This document shows positions 9,316 to 18,832 of a stretch of DNA of 64,000 nt, piece by piece; within the stretch, counting starts at the first letter, position 1, and every line of letters starts with the position of its first letter. The notes beneath the pieces were generated by a model. It was given only the letters and a program-made list of their open reading frames with translations, was not told the origin of the DNA and ran no database searches. Source of the stretch: Streptomyces pyxinae (GTDB lineage: Bacteria; Actinomycetota; Actinomycetes; Streptomycetales; Streptomycetaceae); NCBI RefSeq assembly GCF_024756275.1, contig NZ_JANUGQ010000001.1:496001-560000 (forward strand), read 5' to 3'. Both the position numbers and the translations under genes were made by a program.

Positions 9316-9639
9316 CGCCGGCTGCACGGCCGGCACGGCTCGAGCCACCCGGCTCGCCGGACCAGTTCACCGCCGCCGGCCCTCCGAATCCCATGGCCCC
9401 CGGCGGGACTCTCCACCCCGGCGCTCACACCGCACCCCGATCTCATCAGGCTGCCCGTGCGCAGTGACGCGCCGGGCGGCGTACCTCCATCCGCACGCCC
9501 TCCGGCGGACGCACCGCGCCACCACAAGGCAGGGGCCTCATGACCCAGGCGGACCGGGCCTCGAAGTGCCGGTCCACAGCCCCGCACCCGTACCCCATTC
9601 ACCCTCGTCTTCCATCTTCCTCTCACGAAGGGAACCTTC
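9316..9639 (+). other. intergenic region before the TIR operon
   Basis: There are 324 bases with no credible gene. They should hold the promoter of the three-gene TIR operon. The ribosome site GAAGGGAA lies just before the ATG at 9640. No clear inverted repeat was seen. Confidence 0.4.
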
Positions 9640-10434
9640 ATGCGCGACGTCTTCGTCAACTACCGCACAGGCGACGAGGAGACCGCGGCGACCATGATCG
9701 CGCGCGAGCTCTCCCGCCGGTTCGGACCCGAACGGATCTTCTTCGCCAGCGAGTCGATCGAGGCCGGACGCCGCTTCCCGATGGAACTGGTCAAGGCTGT
9801 GGAGGAGTGCGAGGCGCTCCTCGCCGTGATCGGCCCGCGCTGGGCCGAGGCGCGGGGGGCCGACGGCCGCCCCGCCCTCGAAGCCGAACGGGACTGGACC
9901 CGTCGTGAGCTCCGGACCGCGCTCGACCGCGGGATCCTGGTGATTCCCGTACTCGTCGGCAAGACCACGCGGATCGACCGCACCGTCCTCCCGGATGATC
10001 TGCGGGAACTCGCGGACTGCCAGTACCGGCGGTTCGACCACCGCAATTCCGGGTCGGACCTGACGGCCCTCGGCGACACCCTCGCAAGGCTGCTGCCCGG
10101 GCTGGGCGCGGTGGACCGCGACGCCCGTGCGGCGCGGGAGCGGGCGGAGCCGAAGTCCCGCGGGGAGTCCGCCCAGGGGGTCGGGCACACCAGGATGCGG
10201 ACGCGCGACGTCGAGCAGCGCGTGCGCGGCGGCATCGGGAACCTCAACGGAGACCTGTCCGGAACCTTTGTCAACGAGTCGCAGGGGCCCGTGAACACCG
10301 GCCGGGGACATCAGTACAACGCGCCTCACTTCCAGGGTGACAACACCGGGGTCCAGTACACGGCGGGCGACAACAGCGGCACGGTCCATCAGCGCTTCCA
10401 GCGCGAGCGCCGGCGCTCGGACGACGGACGATGA
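9640..10434 (+). CDS. TIR-domain protein with C-terminal amyloid-like repeat motif
   Basis: This protein has 264 residues. Residues 1-150 form a bacterial TIR (TIR_2-like) domain: MRDVFVNYRTGDEETAATMI, FFASESIEAGRRF, ALLAVIGPRW and DWTRRELRTALDRGILVIPV. Glu90 in the WTRRE segment is the likely NAD-cleaving glutamate by analogy with bacterial TIR NADases. Residues 160-195 are a charged linker. Residues 196-251 are rich in Gly, Asn, Thr and Gln with repeated elements (SGTFVNESQGPVNTGRGHQY, DNTGVQYTAGDNSGTVHQ), resembling RHIM-like or bacterial amyloid signalling sequences. The same GPVN-G-GHQY element recurs at the N-terminus of the next protein. Its stop overlaps the next start (ATGA). Confidence 0.88.
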   Translation: MRDVFVNYRTGDEETAATMIARELSRRFGPERIFFASESIEAGRRFPMELVKAVEECEALLAVIGPRWAEARGADGRPALEAERDWTRRELRTALDRGILVIPVLVGKTTRIDRTVLPDDLRELADCQYRRFDHRNSGSDLTALGDTLARLLPGLGAVDRDARAARERAEPKSRGESAQGVGHTRMRTRDVEQRVRGGIGNLNGDLSGTFVNESQGPVNTGRGHQYNAPHFQGDNTGVQYTAGDNSGTVHQRFQRERRRSDDGR

Positions 10435-12419
10435 CCGAGCAGGACCCCGTCACCGTCAACGATCCACGCGGCCCGGTGAACAATGGTGGGGGACACCAGT
10501 ACGTCTTCTACGGCGCCGGCGCGGACTGGATGACCCGTAAAGCGGGCGTGCCCCTCCGGATCGCCCGCGAGGACCGGATGCGCCTGGCCGACCGGTTCGT
10601 GCCACCGGCGGGTTACCGCGTCGCCGCCGACCGCCTGGAGAAGCCCGGATCGGTGGTGCTGCTGGACGCTCCGCCCGGCAGCGGCCGCCGCGCTGCGGCG
10701 ATCATGCTGCTGCACGGCCTCGATGAGGACGGAGGCGCCGTCGAGGGGGTCCGGTTCGAGGAGCTTCCCGCCACGGACAACGGCCAGGACGAGGCCACTC
10801 CCGCCCCCGGTGAGGGGGACCGCTTCCTCCTCGACCTCTCCGGGATCGCCGACGAGGAGGCGTACGCCAAGGCCCAGCGCCGCCTGGCCGTGCGCCGTTC
10901 GCAGGTCCAGGAGGCGGGGGCCCATATGGTCGTCGTCCTGCCGACGGGCATGGGGCACGCCCACGCACCGGATTTCGAACCGCACACGGTGACGCTGGGG
11001 CGCCCCCGGGGCATCGCCGTCATCACCCGGTACCTCCGCATGGACCGGATGCCCTTCCGCCCCGCGGACCTGGAGAGCACGGGTCTTCAGCCCCTGTGTG
11101 ACCGCTCCCCCATGCGCGAACTGGCGCGGCTCGCGGGGCTGGTGAGGGCCGCTCGCGACAGCGGCCGGTTCGGTGCCGACTTCGCGGGTTGGCTCGACCA
11201 GGCGATGCACGCGGTGACCGACCGTGCCGGCGAGGTGGGCCAACAGGTGGCCAAAGCGCGCACCACGCCCGAACGGGCCCTGCTGCTCACGACCGCGATG
11301 TTCGAGGATGTCCGGGCCGACACCGTCTACGAGGCATGGCACGACCTGATGAGGACAGTGAGGCACGAGGAAGAGGTGACCACCGAGCTGGCACGGACGG
11401 ATTTCGGGGAGCGGTTGACAGCTCTCGGGATCGAACGCGACCCGGACGGTCGGCTTCGCTTCGGGCGGCTGGCCTACGCCGACGCGGTACGGACGTACTT
11501 CTGGGCGAACTTCCCCGGGGTGCGCGACGACCTCAAGGACTGGATCGACCATGCCGCCGGGCTGCGCGGTCTGACCACTGACGACCGGGTGAACATCGTC
11601 GTCCGCTTCGGTGAGCGATCTCTGGCCGTCGGGCGGCCCGACCACCTCTTCGAGCTCGTGGTGCGCTGGGCGGCCCGCGCGACCGGGGCCTCCTGTGACC
11701 CGCGAGCCGTAGCAGCCCTGGAACTCGGTCTTAGCCACGAACGGTTCGGGGGATGGTTCCGCAGGCGGATGTACGAGTGCGCGAGATCCGGCCCCTTGTC
11801 GGACGGTCTCGCCCGCGTCCTGATCACCGCCTGCCTCCAGAGCCTCGGCGCGACGCACCCGGATCAGGCGATGGTGCGGCTTCACTACCTCGCCGTGCGG
11901 AGGGGCGAGGTGGCGGGCGAGGCCCGGGAGGCACTGCTCGACCTCGTCGGCCGCGACCGCCGGCTCTACCGGTTGCTGATCGACCGCCTGCGGGACCGGA
12001 CGCGTCGGGACCCGCGCTGGGCGGAGCCTCATCTTCGCCTGCTCACCGAGCTGTTGAGGAGCGACCGGGCACCGGACCCACCGCCGTGGCCGGACCTGTT
12101 CCTGGGCTGGGAGACGGTTCTCTCCCAGCCACCGACGGAGCTCTGGAACCCACTGGTGAGTAGCTGGCTGAACGCTGCGGCGGACGACAGTACGCGGGAG
12201 ATGGCGCTGGACGTGATGGTCGGGGCGACACACGGCCGCCCGGCCGCTCTCCACCGCCTCTACACCATCGCCTGCGACTGGGCAGGTCTCGCGCGTCACC
12301 CGTCCCGGGCGGCCGTCGCCGCCCTCTTCTGGCAGCACATCGACCACACGCGGTACGCCCGCGCGGAGAGTACCGGGCGCACGGGCACCGGATCACGGAC
12401 CACGGAAGAGGCACGATGA
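10431..12419 (+). CDS. STAND-like P-loop protein with N-terminal amyloid-like motif
   Basis: This 662-residue protein is of no family I can name. Residues 10-26 (NDPRGPVNNGGGHQYVF) nearly copy the C-terminal motif of the TIR protein encoded just upstream. A P-loop-like segment follows (VVLLDAPPGSGRRAAAIMLL, about 75-94) where the usual GK(S/T) is RR. A possible Walker B is RFLLDLSGIAD (about 131-141). The rest is mostly helical and may be a repeat or sensor region. This order suits a receptor-like NTPase that signals to TIR through motif templating, but ATPase activity is doubtful given the missing lysine. It overlaps both neighbours by four bases. Confidence 0.7.
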   Translation: MTEQDPVTVNDPRGPVNNGGGHQYVFYGAGADWMTRKAGVPLRIAREDRMRLADRFVPPAGYRVAADRLEKPGSVVLLDAPPGSGRRAAAIMLLHGLDEDGGAVEGVRFEELPATDNGQDEATPAPGEGDRFLLDLSGIADEEAYAKAQRRLAVRRSQVQEAGAHMVVVLPTGMGHAHAPDFEPHTVTLGRPRGIAVITRYLRMDRMPFRPADLESTGLQPLCDRSPMRELARLAGLVRAARDSGRFGADFAGWLDQAMHAVTDRAGEVGQQVAKARTTPERALLLTTAMFEDVRADTVYEAWHDLMRTVRHEEEVTTELARTDFGERLTALGIERDPDGRLRFGRLAYADAVRTYFWANFPGVRDDLKDWIDHAAGLRGLTTDDRVNIVVRFGERSLAVGRPDHLFELVVRWAARATGASCDPRAVAALELGLSHERFGGWFRRRMYECARSGPLSDGLARVLITACLQSLGATHPDQAMVRLHYLAVRRGEVAGEAREALLDLVGRDRRLYRLLIDRLRDRTRRDPRWAEPHLRLLTELLRSDRAPDPPPWPDLFLGWETVLSQPPTELWNPLVSSWLNAAADDSTREMALDVMVGATHGRPAALHRLYTIACDWAGLARHPSRAAVAALFWQHIDHTRYARAESTGRTGTGSRTTEEAR

Positions 12420-13765
12420 AACACCGCTTTCCCAGCCTGCTGTTCGCCACTCTCTGCGGCCTCGCGCCGGTGGTGCTCGGTAACGTCCTGGACTGGTCAC
12501 CGTGGCTGTGGGGTTTCATGTCCATGGTCACGATTTCGGGCTCTCTGCTGCTCGTGATGACGGTCCTCAGCGGTGGTCGCGCGTCGGCCGACCCGTACGA
12601 ACTCGCGGAGCCCGAGCCGCCCGTGGCCCCCACGGAGCAGCCGTACCAGGAGACGCGGGTGGTCGACGCGGCACTGCCGAGCGCGACGGACGGTTACGAA
12701 TTCCTCTTCTCCGCCACCGTGTGGTGGAGGTCGGCCTCCGACCTCGCCGGCCGGCCCGACGGAGCCTTCCCTGCCCTCGCCGTGTCCTCGGTCGTCAGCC
12801 GGGCCCTGGAGGTCGTCCGCGGCGAGGAGCCCGGCCGAGCGAGTTTCGCGCGGTACCTCCTGGAGGGTGAGCTGGGTGTCCCGCTCCCGGATCGGAGCGG
12901 ACGGGTGACGGCCCTGGCAGCCGATGTGACGCTGACCCTCGCTCCCGCCGACCGCGAGCGCCTGCGCAAGTTGAACGACCTTCGCAAGGACGAGGAGATC
13001 TGGGAGTACGAGCGTCAGCACGAGCGCAACAAGCGGCGCTACCTCGGTGACGACGTTCTCAAGAGCGCGGGCAGCACGGTGGTGTGGTGGCTGGCCCGGC
13101 ACGAGGACGAAATCGAGAAGGCGGTCGACATGATCGGCCCGCTCGCCCAGATCGCGGCCGCTGCCAACGACGAGGAGGTGCCCGAACTCTTCCGCCGCCT
13201 GCTCGTCCCGCCCGTGGAGGCGCGGAGCGAAGCGACCGTCGGGGGCCCGCCGTGGGACACGCACAGCCGGCAAGAAGGGACGTTCCGCGAGGAGGAGATG
13301 GGGGTCTCGGATCGGCTGCGCCTGTTGCTGACGGCGGTGGGCCTGAAGCCGGACATGGACGGCTACACCGTGTTCGTGCACCGCGTGGTGCGGACCCTGG
13401 AAGCGGAGGGGCTGGACGAGGCCGCCGAAGAGATCAGGCGGACCCTTCTCCCGGCACCCGACGAGGGCAGGGGCGAAGAGCCGGAAGGCGGTCATCCGGG
13501 CGAGGGAGGCACCACAGGGCCCTGGTCGCCACGCTTCCCGGCCCCCGATGGCTCGCCGTTCACCAACGCGGCCGCGGGCCCGGATGCCGACGCGGGCACC
13601 TTCCCACCGGGGGCGACGGAGAGCGGCGCGGGCGAACGGAACCGGGGCTGGCAGGAGCCGAGTGAGGACGACATGGCGCCTCCGTATTTCTGGGAAGCCT
13701 CGTACAGCCCACACCGGCCCGCCGCACCTCGCGTGCGGGACGAGGACGACGAAGACAGGAGCTGA
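12416..13765 (+). CDS. membrane-anchored helical protein, third gene of the TIR operon
   Basis: This 449-residue protein belongs to no family I recognise. Two membrane helices occur at about residues 7-24 and 30-52, then a large domain presumed cytoplasmic. That domain includes a charged helix (LRKLNDLRKDEEIWEYERQH, ERNKRRYLGDDVLK), a WWLARHEDEIEKAVDMIGPL segment and a second helical patch near residues 300-345. The final 100 residues are Pro/Gly-rich and probably disordered. The start overlaps the stop of the P-loop gene (ATGA), so it is co-translated. It may tether or execute the response at the membrane, which is inference from position and topology. Confidence 0.7.
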   Translation: MKHRFPSLLFATLCGLAPVVLGNVLDWSPWLWGFMSMVTISGSLLLVMTVLSGGRASADPYELAEPEPPVAPTEQPYQETRVVDAALPSATDGYEFLFSATVWWRSASDLAGRPDGAFPALAVSSVVSRALEVVRGEEPGRASFARYLLEGELGVPLPDRSGRVTALAADVTLTLAPADRERLRKLNDLRKDEEIWEYERQHERNKRRYLGDDVLKSAGSTVVWWLARHEDEIEKAVDMIGPLAQIAAAANDEEVPELFRRLLVPPVEARSEATVGGPPWDTHSRQEGTFREEEMGVSDRLRLLLTAVGLKPDMDGYTVFVHRVVRTLEAEGLDEAAEEIRRTLLPAPDEGRGEEPEGGHPGEGGTTGPWSPRFPAPDGSPFTNAAAGPDADAGTFPPGATESGAGERNRGWQEPSEDDMAPPYFWEASYSPHRPAAPRVRDEDDEDRS

Positions 13766-13973
13766 CCCGGCAGGCGGTCGGCTCTCGGAGGCTCCCCTTC
13801 ACCGCACAGCACGAACTCTGCCCCGGGCGAAGGCGGGGGCAGGGAAAGCGGCACGGAAGAGTGTGAGCGCAGACCCCTCGGCCCCCCTGCCCTCCTATGG
13901 AGCCGCGGTCCCCGAACCAGCACGGCAACCTCACCGGCGCCCCAGCACCGTCCCAGCCCGGGAAATGACCGAG

Positions 13974-14002
13974 GGGGCCCGACCTCGAAAGGTCGGGTCC
14001 CC
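13974..14002 (+). terminator. hairpin terminator after the TIR operon
   Basis: GGGGCCCGACCT, loop CGAA, then AGGTCGGGTCCCC pair with a single bulged base. It lies about 210 bases after the operon stop and marks the operon end. Confidence 0.8.
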
Positions 14003-14237
14003 TTCCGACTTGTGTGTTTGCCAGGTCCGCCACAGTCACGTGGTGATATGTCACCCGTTACACAATGAAGCGGAACGTCCGCGACAACGCTCCCACCTGC
14101 GGAAACGTCATTTGGGACGGGTCAAGTCAGCACAGAATCGGCACGGGCGGCAGAGGCGCCGGCGGGCGGGGACAGGAGGGGGCTCCACCGTCCGTGATCT
14201 CGTGGCCCGGACCTCCCCGAGTCGCTACGGTTGAGCC
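14003..14237. other. spacer between the TIR terminator and the Uma2 pseudogene
   Basis: No gene was found. A lower-GC patch at 14030-14075 carries two GTCAC direct repeats around a CACGTG. It may be the promoter of the damaged Uma2 gene. Confidence 0.3.
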
Positions 14238-14819
14238 ATGACCGCACTGCCCGACTGGGTGCGCCCGCCTCGCGCGGAAGGCTGGTAAGCGGAGGACCTG
14301 GACCGCCTCCCGGAAGCACCGCGCCACACCGAGCTGATCGACGGAGCCCTCGTATTCATGATGTCCCCGCAACGGTGGTGGCACGGCCATCTCGTCACGA
14401 TGCTCACCGTGGCCCTCATGGAGCAGGCGCCGCCCGACGTAAGAGTGGGGCGGGAGATGACCATCAAGCTCGATCAACGCAATCGGCCCGAGCCGGCTCT
14501 GTTGGTGACGACGGCCGACTTCGACGGCGACCGCACCTGGTTCGCACCGGATGAAGTACGACTCGCCGTCGAGGTGGTCTCTCCGGAATCCGCCCACCGG
14601 GACCGCACGGTAAAGCTCCACAAATACGCAGAGGCCGGCATCCCGCACTACTGGCGCATTGAGGACGAGGACGGAGCACCCATCGTCCACGTCTACGAAC
14701 TGGACGGGCCGACCGCCACCTATGTGCCCGTCGGCATCTTCAGGGGCTCGCTCCTCCGCCCGGTCCCCTTCGAGATCAACCTCAACCTGCAGAAACTCGC
14801 TCCGCCTCCCCGCGGATGA
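14238..14819 (+). pseudogene. Uma2-family (PD-(D/E)XK) nuclease gene with in-frame stop
   Basis: The reading frame opens MTALPDWVRPPRAEGW at 14238, meets TAA at 14286-14288, then continues in frame as AEDLDRLPEAPRHTELIDGA and on to the true stop at 14819. The C-terminal half has the family pattern VRLAVEVVSPES, DRTVKLHKYAEAGIPHYWRI. The expected catalytic aspartate in RPEPD is alanine here (codon 14496-14498). An internal ATG at 14358 could start a truncated product, but it would lack both the N-terminal region and the aspartate. These genes are abundant in streptomycetes with unknown roles. Confidence 0.82.
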
Positions 14820-14850
14820 GTCAGCACCACGTCAGCACAGGAATGCGGAA

Positions 14851-14878
14851 GGGGTCGGGCTCACCAGAGCCCAACCCT
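14851..14878. terminator. bidirectional hairpin between the Uma2 pseudogene and ychF
   Basis: GGGCTC, loop ACCA, GAGCCC is extended by further pairing after one mismatch. It lies between convergent genes and can serve both. Confidence 0.6.
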
Positions 14879-14927
14879 ACCTGACCTGCATATTTGACGA
14901 ATTCACTATCTCACAGTAACGAACCGG

Positions 14928-16016
<1,089 letters not shown>

Positions 16017-16201
16017 GTTGGCGACTTCCCTAGACGTATGGATGGTGGGCCGATCCCCCAGTTTACGGGCGTACCGCCGGCCGCCGCGACGACGGCCGGG
16101 CGGGGAAGGTCCGGTGGCGGCGGCGTGGCGGGTGGCCGAACACCGTACGGAGCCCGTGTTGCTCCCCCGACTCCCGGCACCGGGCGGCCTACGTTGTCGG
16201 G

Positions 16202-16813
16202 GTGGAGCAGCAGCAGAGGAACAGCCCCCCGCGCCGGCGGCCCGGGCCCCGGCCGGTCGCCGGCACCCCGGGCGGCGCGCCCGTGCGGGGCGGCGGCCCG
16301 CGTCCGGTCCCCGTCCGGCGGCCCCGGGGCGGCGGTACGGCCGCGGCCCCGGCCGGCCCCGGGCGACGGCCGGGGCCGGGCGGAGGGGCACCGCCTGCGG
16401 CCCGGCTCCGGCGGCTGTCCGGGCCCCGGCTGACCGGTCTGGGCACCGGGCTGTTCACCGCCGCCGTCATGCTGGTGCTGGGCTGTCTGGACCGGCTGCT
16501 GCTGGACGGCTCGCCCACCGCCTACGGGCTGCTCTTCCTGTCGGTCAGCGCCCTGGCCGCGCTCTGGGTGCGGACGGCCGACCTGGTCGCCGCGCCCATC
16601 GCCGTACCGATCGCCTTCGCGGTCGGGGTGGTGCCCGTCGCCGGGGGCTCCGGGGGCGCCGGCGGCCGGCTCATGGCGGTGGTGACCGCGCTGGCCGTGC
16701 ACGCCGGCTGGCTGTACGGCGGCACCCTGGTCGCCGGGGTCATCGCCACCGTACGGAAGGTCCGGGACATGGAGCGGCGGCAGCGCACCGCCCCGCGCCG
16801 TACCGCCCCCTGA
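16202..16813 (+). CDS. DUF6542-type membrane protein
   Basis: The GTG at 16202 gives 203 residues. The first 70 are Pro/Arg/Gly-rich and cytoplasmic. Then about four membrane helices follow: TGLFTAAVMLVLGCLDRLLL, YGLLFLSVSALAALWV, DLVAAPIAVPIAFAVGVVPV and WLYGGTLVAGVIATV. A basic tail ends the protein. This matches the DUF6542 proteins I recall next to ychF in streptomycetes. Function is unknown. No export signal is present beyond the helices. Confidence 0.8.
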   Translation: MEQQQRNSPPRRRPGPRPVAGTPGGAPVRGGGPRPVPVRRPRGGGTAAAPAGPGRRPGPGGGAPPAARLRRLSGPRLTGLGTGLFTAAVMLVLGCLDRLLLDGSPTAYGLLFLSVSALAALWVRTADLVAAPIAVPIAFAVGVVPVAGGSGGAGGRLMAVVTALAVHAGWLYGGTLVAGVIATVRKVRDMERRQRTAPRRTAP

Positions 16814-16823
16814 CACCCCCGGC

Positions 16824-16860
16824 ACGAGGACGGACGAGGACGGACGAGGACGGACGAGGG
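16824..16860. repeat. 10-bp tandem repeat, 3.7 copies
   Basis: ACGAGGACGG is repeated head to tail between the stops of the convergent DUF6542 and ppgK genes. Confidence 0.85.
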
Positions 16861-16868
16861 CGGGGGCG

Positions 16869-17609
16869 TCAGCGCTTGGCGGCGGCCATGGCGGCGCCGA
16901 CGATCCCGGCGTTGTTCTGGAGCTGGGCCGGGACGATCTCGGCGCTGATGCCCTCGATCAGCGGCAGGAACTTGTCGGCCTTCCGGCTCACCCCGCCGCC
17001 GATGATGAACAGCTCCGGCGAGAACAGCATCTCGACATGGGCCAGGTACTTCTTCACCCGGTGCGCCCAGTCGTGCCAGCTCAGGTCCTTGTCCTCCTTG
17101 ACCTTGGTGGAGGCGTGCTTCTCGGCCTCGTGGCCGTTCAGCTCCAGGTGGCCCAGCTCGGTGTTGGGGACGAGCCGCCCGTCGGAGAAGAGCGCGCTGC
17201 CGATGCCCGTACCGAAGGTCAGCAGGAAGACGGTGCCCTTGCGGCCCTTCCCGGCGCCGAAGGTCATCTCGGCCACCCCGGCGGCATCGGCGTCGTTGAG
17301 GACGGTGATCTCCGAACCGGGCAGCCGCTCGCCCAGCAGCGCCGCCGCGTCGGTGCCGACCCATGACTTGTCCACATTGGCGGCCGTGCGGATGGTGGAG
17401 CCGGTGACGACACCGGGGAAGGTGACGCCGATCGGCCCCGACCAGCCGAAGTGCTCCACGACCTCGACCACGCCGTCCACCACCGCGCCCGGGGTCGCGG
17501 GGTGCGGGGTCAGTACCTTGTGCCGCTCCTGGGCCAGATCGCCGCGGTCCAGGTCCACGGGTGCGCCCTTGATCCCCGACCCGCCGATGTCCACTCCGAA
17601 GACGTTCAT
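16869..17609 (-). CDS. ppgK: polyphosphate glucokinase (ROK family)
   Basis: This 246-residue protein starts MNVFGVDIGGSGIKGAPVDL, the phosphate-binding loop of actinobacterial polyphosphate glucokinase. Further motifs are ITVLNDADAAGVAEMTFGAG, LLTFGTGIGSALF and FIIGGGVSRKADKF. It phosphorylates glucose using polyphosphate (and ATP) to feed glycolysis. A GTG nine bases upstream is in frame, but the ATG at 17609 gives the family N-terminus. It follows ispH on the same strand with a 141-base gap. Confidence 0.95.
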   Translation of the reverse strand: MNVFGVDIGGSGIKGAPVDLDRGDLAQERHKVLTPHPATPGAVVDGVVEVVEHFGWSGPIGVTFPGVVTGSTIRTAANVDKSWVGTDAAALLGERLPGSEITVLNDADAAGVAEMTFGAGKGRKGTVFLLTFGTGIGSALFSDGRLVPNTELGHLELNGHEAEKHASTKVKEDKDLSWHDWAHRVKKYLAHVEMLFSPELFIIGGGVSRKADKFLPLIEGISAEIVPAQLQNNAGIVGAAMAAAKR

Positions 17610-17750
17610 GGACACCACGGTACGGGCCGGGGCGGGAAGTGACAGCCGGTCAGGGAGGGGAAGGGGTCGCGCGCGACCCGGGCAAGCCCCGGCCTGCGGC
17701 CGCCGGGACCGGTGGTCGACCCCGGCCGGCGGCCGGCCGGGGACGGGTCG

Positions 17751-18749
17751 TCAGCCCCGGTCGGCCAGGGCGGCGGCCTCGGCGCGGAGGTCTCGGCGGA
17801 GCTCCTTGGGCAGCGAGAAGGTGATGGACTCCTCGGCGGCCTTCACCAGCTCGACGTCCTGGAAACCGCGCTGCGAGAGCCATTCGAGAACGCCCTCGAC
17901 CAGTACGTCGGGGACGGAGGCGCCCGAGGTCACGCCGACCGTGGCGACGCCCTCCAGCCAGCTCTCGTCGATCTCCTCGGCGAAGTCGACCAGATGGGCG
18001 TCCCGGGCGCCGGCGCCGAGGGCGACCTCGACCAGCCGGACGGAGTTGGAGGAGTTCTTGGAGCCGACCACGATCACCAGGTCCGCGTCCGCGCCCATCT
18101 GCTTGACCGCGATCTGGCGGTTCTGGGTGGCGTAGCAGATGTCGTCGCTGGGCGGCGAGACGAGCTGCGGGAACTTCTCCTTCAGCCGGTCGACCGTCTC
18201 CATGGTCTCGTCCACCGAGAGGGTGGTCTGGGAGAGCCAGACGACCTTGGAGTCGTCCCGGACGCTGACGTTCTCCACGTCGTCCGGGCCGTCGACCAGG
18301 GTGATGTGCTCGGGGGCCTCGCCGGAGGTGCCGATGACCTCCTCGTGGCCCTCGTGGCCGATCAGCAGGATGTCGTAGTCCTCCTTGGCGAACCGGACCG
18401 CCTCCTTGTGCACCTTGGTGACCAGCGGGCAGGTGGCGTCGATGGTGGCGAGCTTGCGCTCGGCCGCCTCCGCGTGGACGGTCGGCGCCACGCCGTGCGC
18501 GGAGAACATCACGATCGAGCCCTCGGGCACCTCCGCCGTCTCCTCGACGAAGATGGCGCCCTTCCGCTCCAGGGTCTGCACCACGTACTTGTTGTGGACG
18601 ATCTCGTGCCGGACGTAGATCGGCGCACCGTACTGCTCCAGCGCCTTCTCCACGGCGATCACGGCACGGTCCACACCGGCGCAGTAGCCACGCGGAGCGG
18701 CGAGGAGGACGCGCTTGGCGGGCGACGGGCTGGCAGGCGTTGCAGTCAT
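17751..18749 (-). CDS. ispH: 4-hydroxy-3-methylbut-2-enyl diphosphate reductase
   Basis: This 332-residue enzyme carries out the last step of the MEP isoprenoid pathway, making IPP and DMAPP with a 4Fe-4S cluster. The three cluster cysteines are visible in [25 protein letters not shown] and [11 protein letters not shown]. The proton-relay region is [11 protein letters not shown] and the C-terminal [13 protein letters not shown] is conserved. ATG at 18749 gives [20 protein letters not shown]. An in-frame ATG at 18758 is also possible and neither has an ideal ribosome site. The upstream extension of the frame is low complexity. Product supply links to UppS, encoded further along. Confidence 0.96.
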   Translation of the reverse strand: MTATPASPSPAKRVLLAAPRGYCAGVDRAVIAVEKALEQYGAPIYVRHEIVHNKYVVQTLERKGAIFVEETAEVPEGSIVMFSAHGVAPTVHAEAAERKLATIDATCPLVTKVHKEAVRFAKEDYDILLIGHEGHEEVIGTSGEAPEHITLVDGPDDVENVSVRDDSKVVWLSQTTLSVDETMETVDRLKEKFPQLVSPPSDDICYATQNRQIAVKQMGADADLVIVVGSKNSSNSVRLVEVALGAGARDAHLVDFAEEIDESWLEGVATVGVTSGASVPDVLVEGVLEWLSQRGFQDVELVKAAEESITFSLPKELRRDLRAEAAALADRG

Positions 18750-18832
18750 GCCCTCCATCGTAAGGGCGTCCGGGCACCGTAAGGACGCCCAGAAGAGGCC
18801 ACCGCCCGGACGGCGGGCCGACACTGGGGACC

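Noticed and set aside
14041..14080. Possible attachment-site duplication of the ychF 3' end
   Set aside because: TGAAGCGGAAC recurs near 14065 and at the ychF end (14936), but only 11 bases match and no integrase is present.
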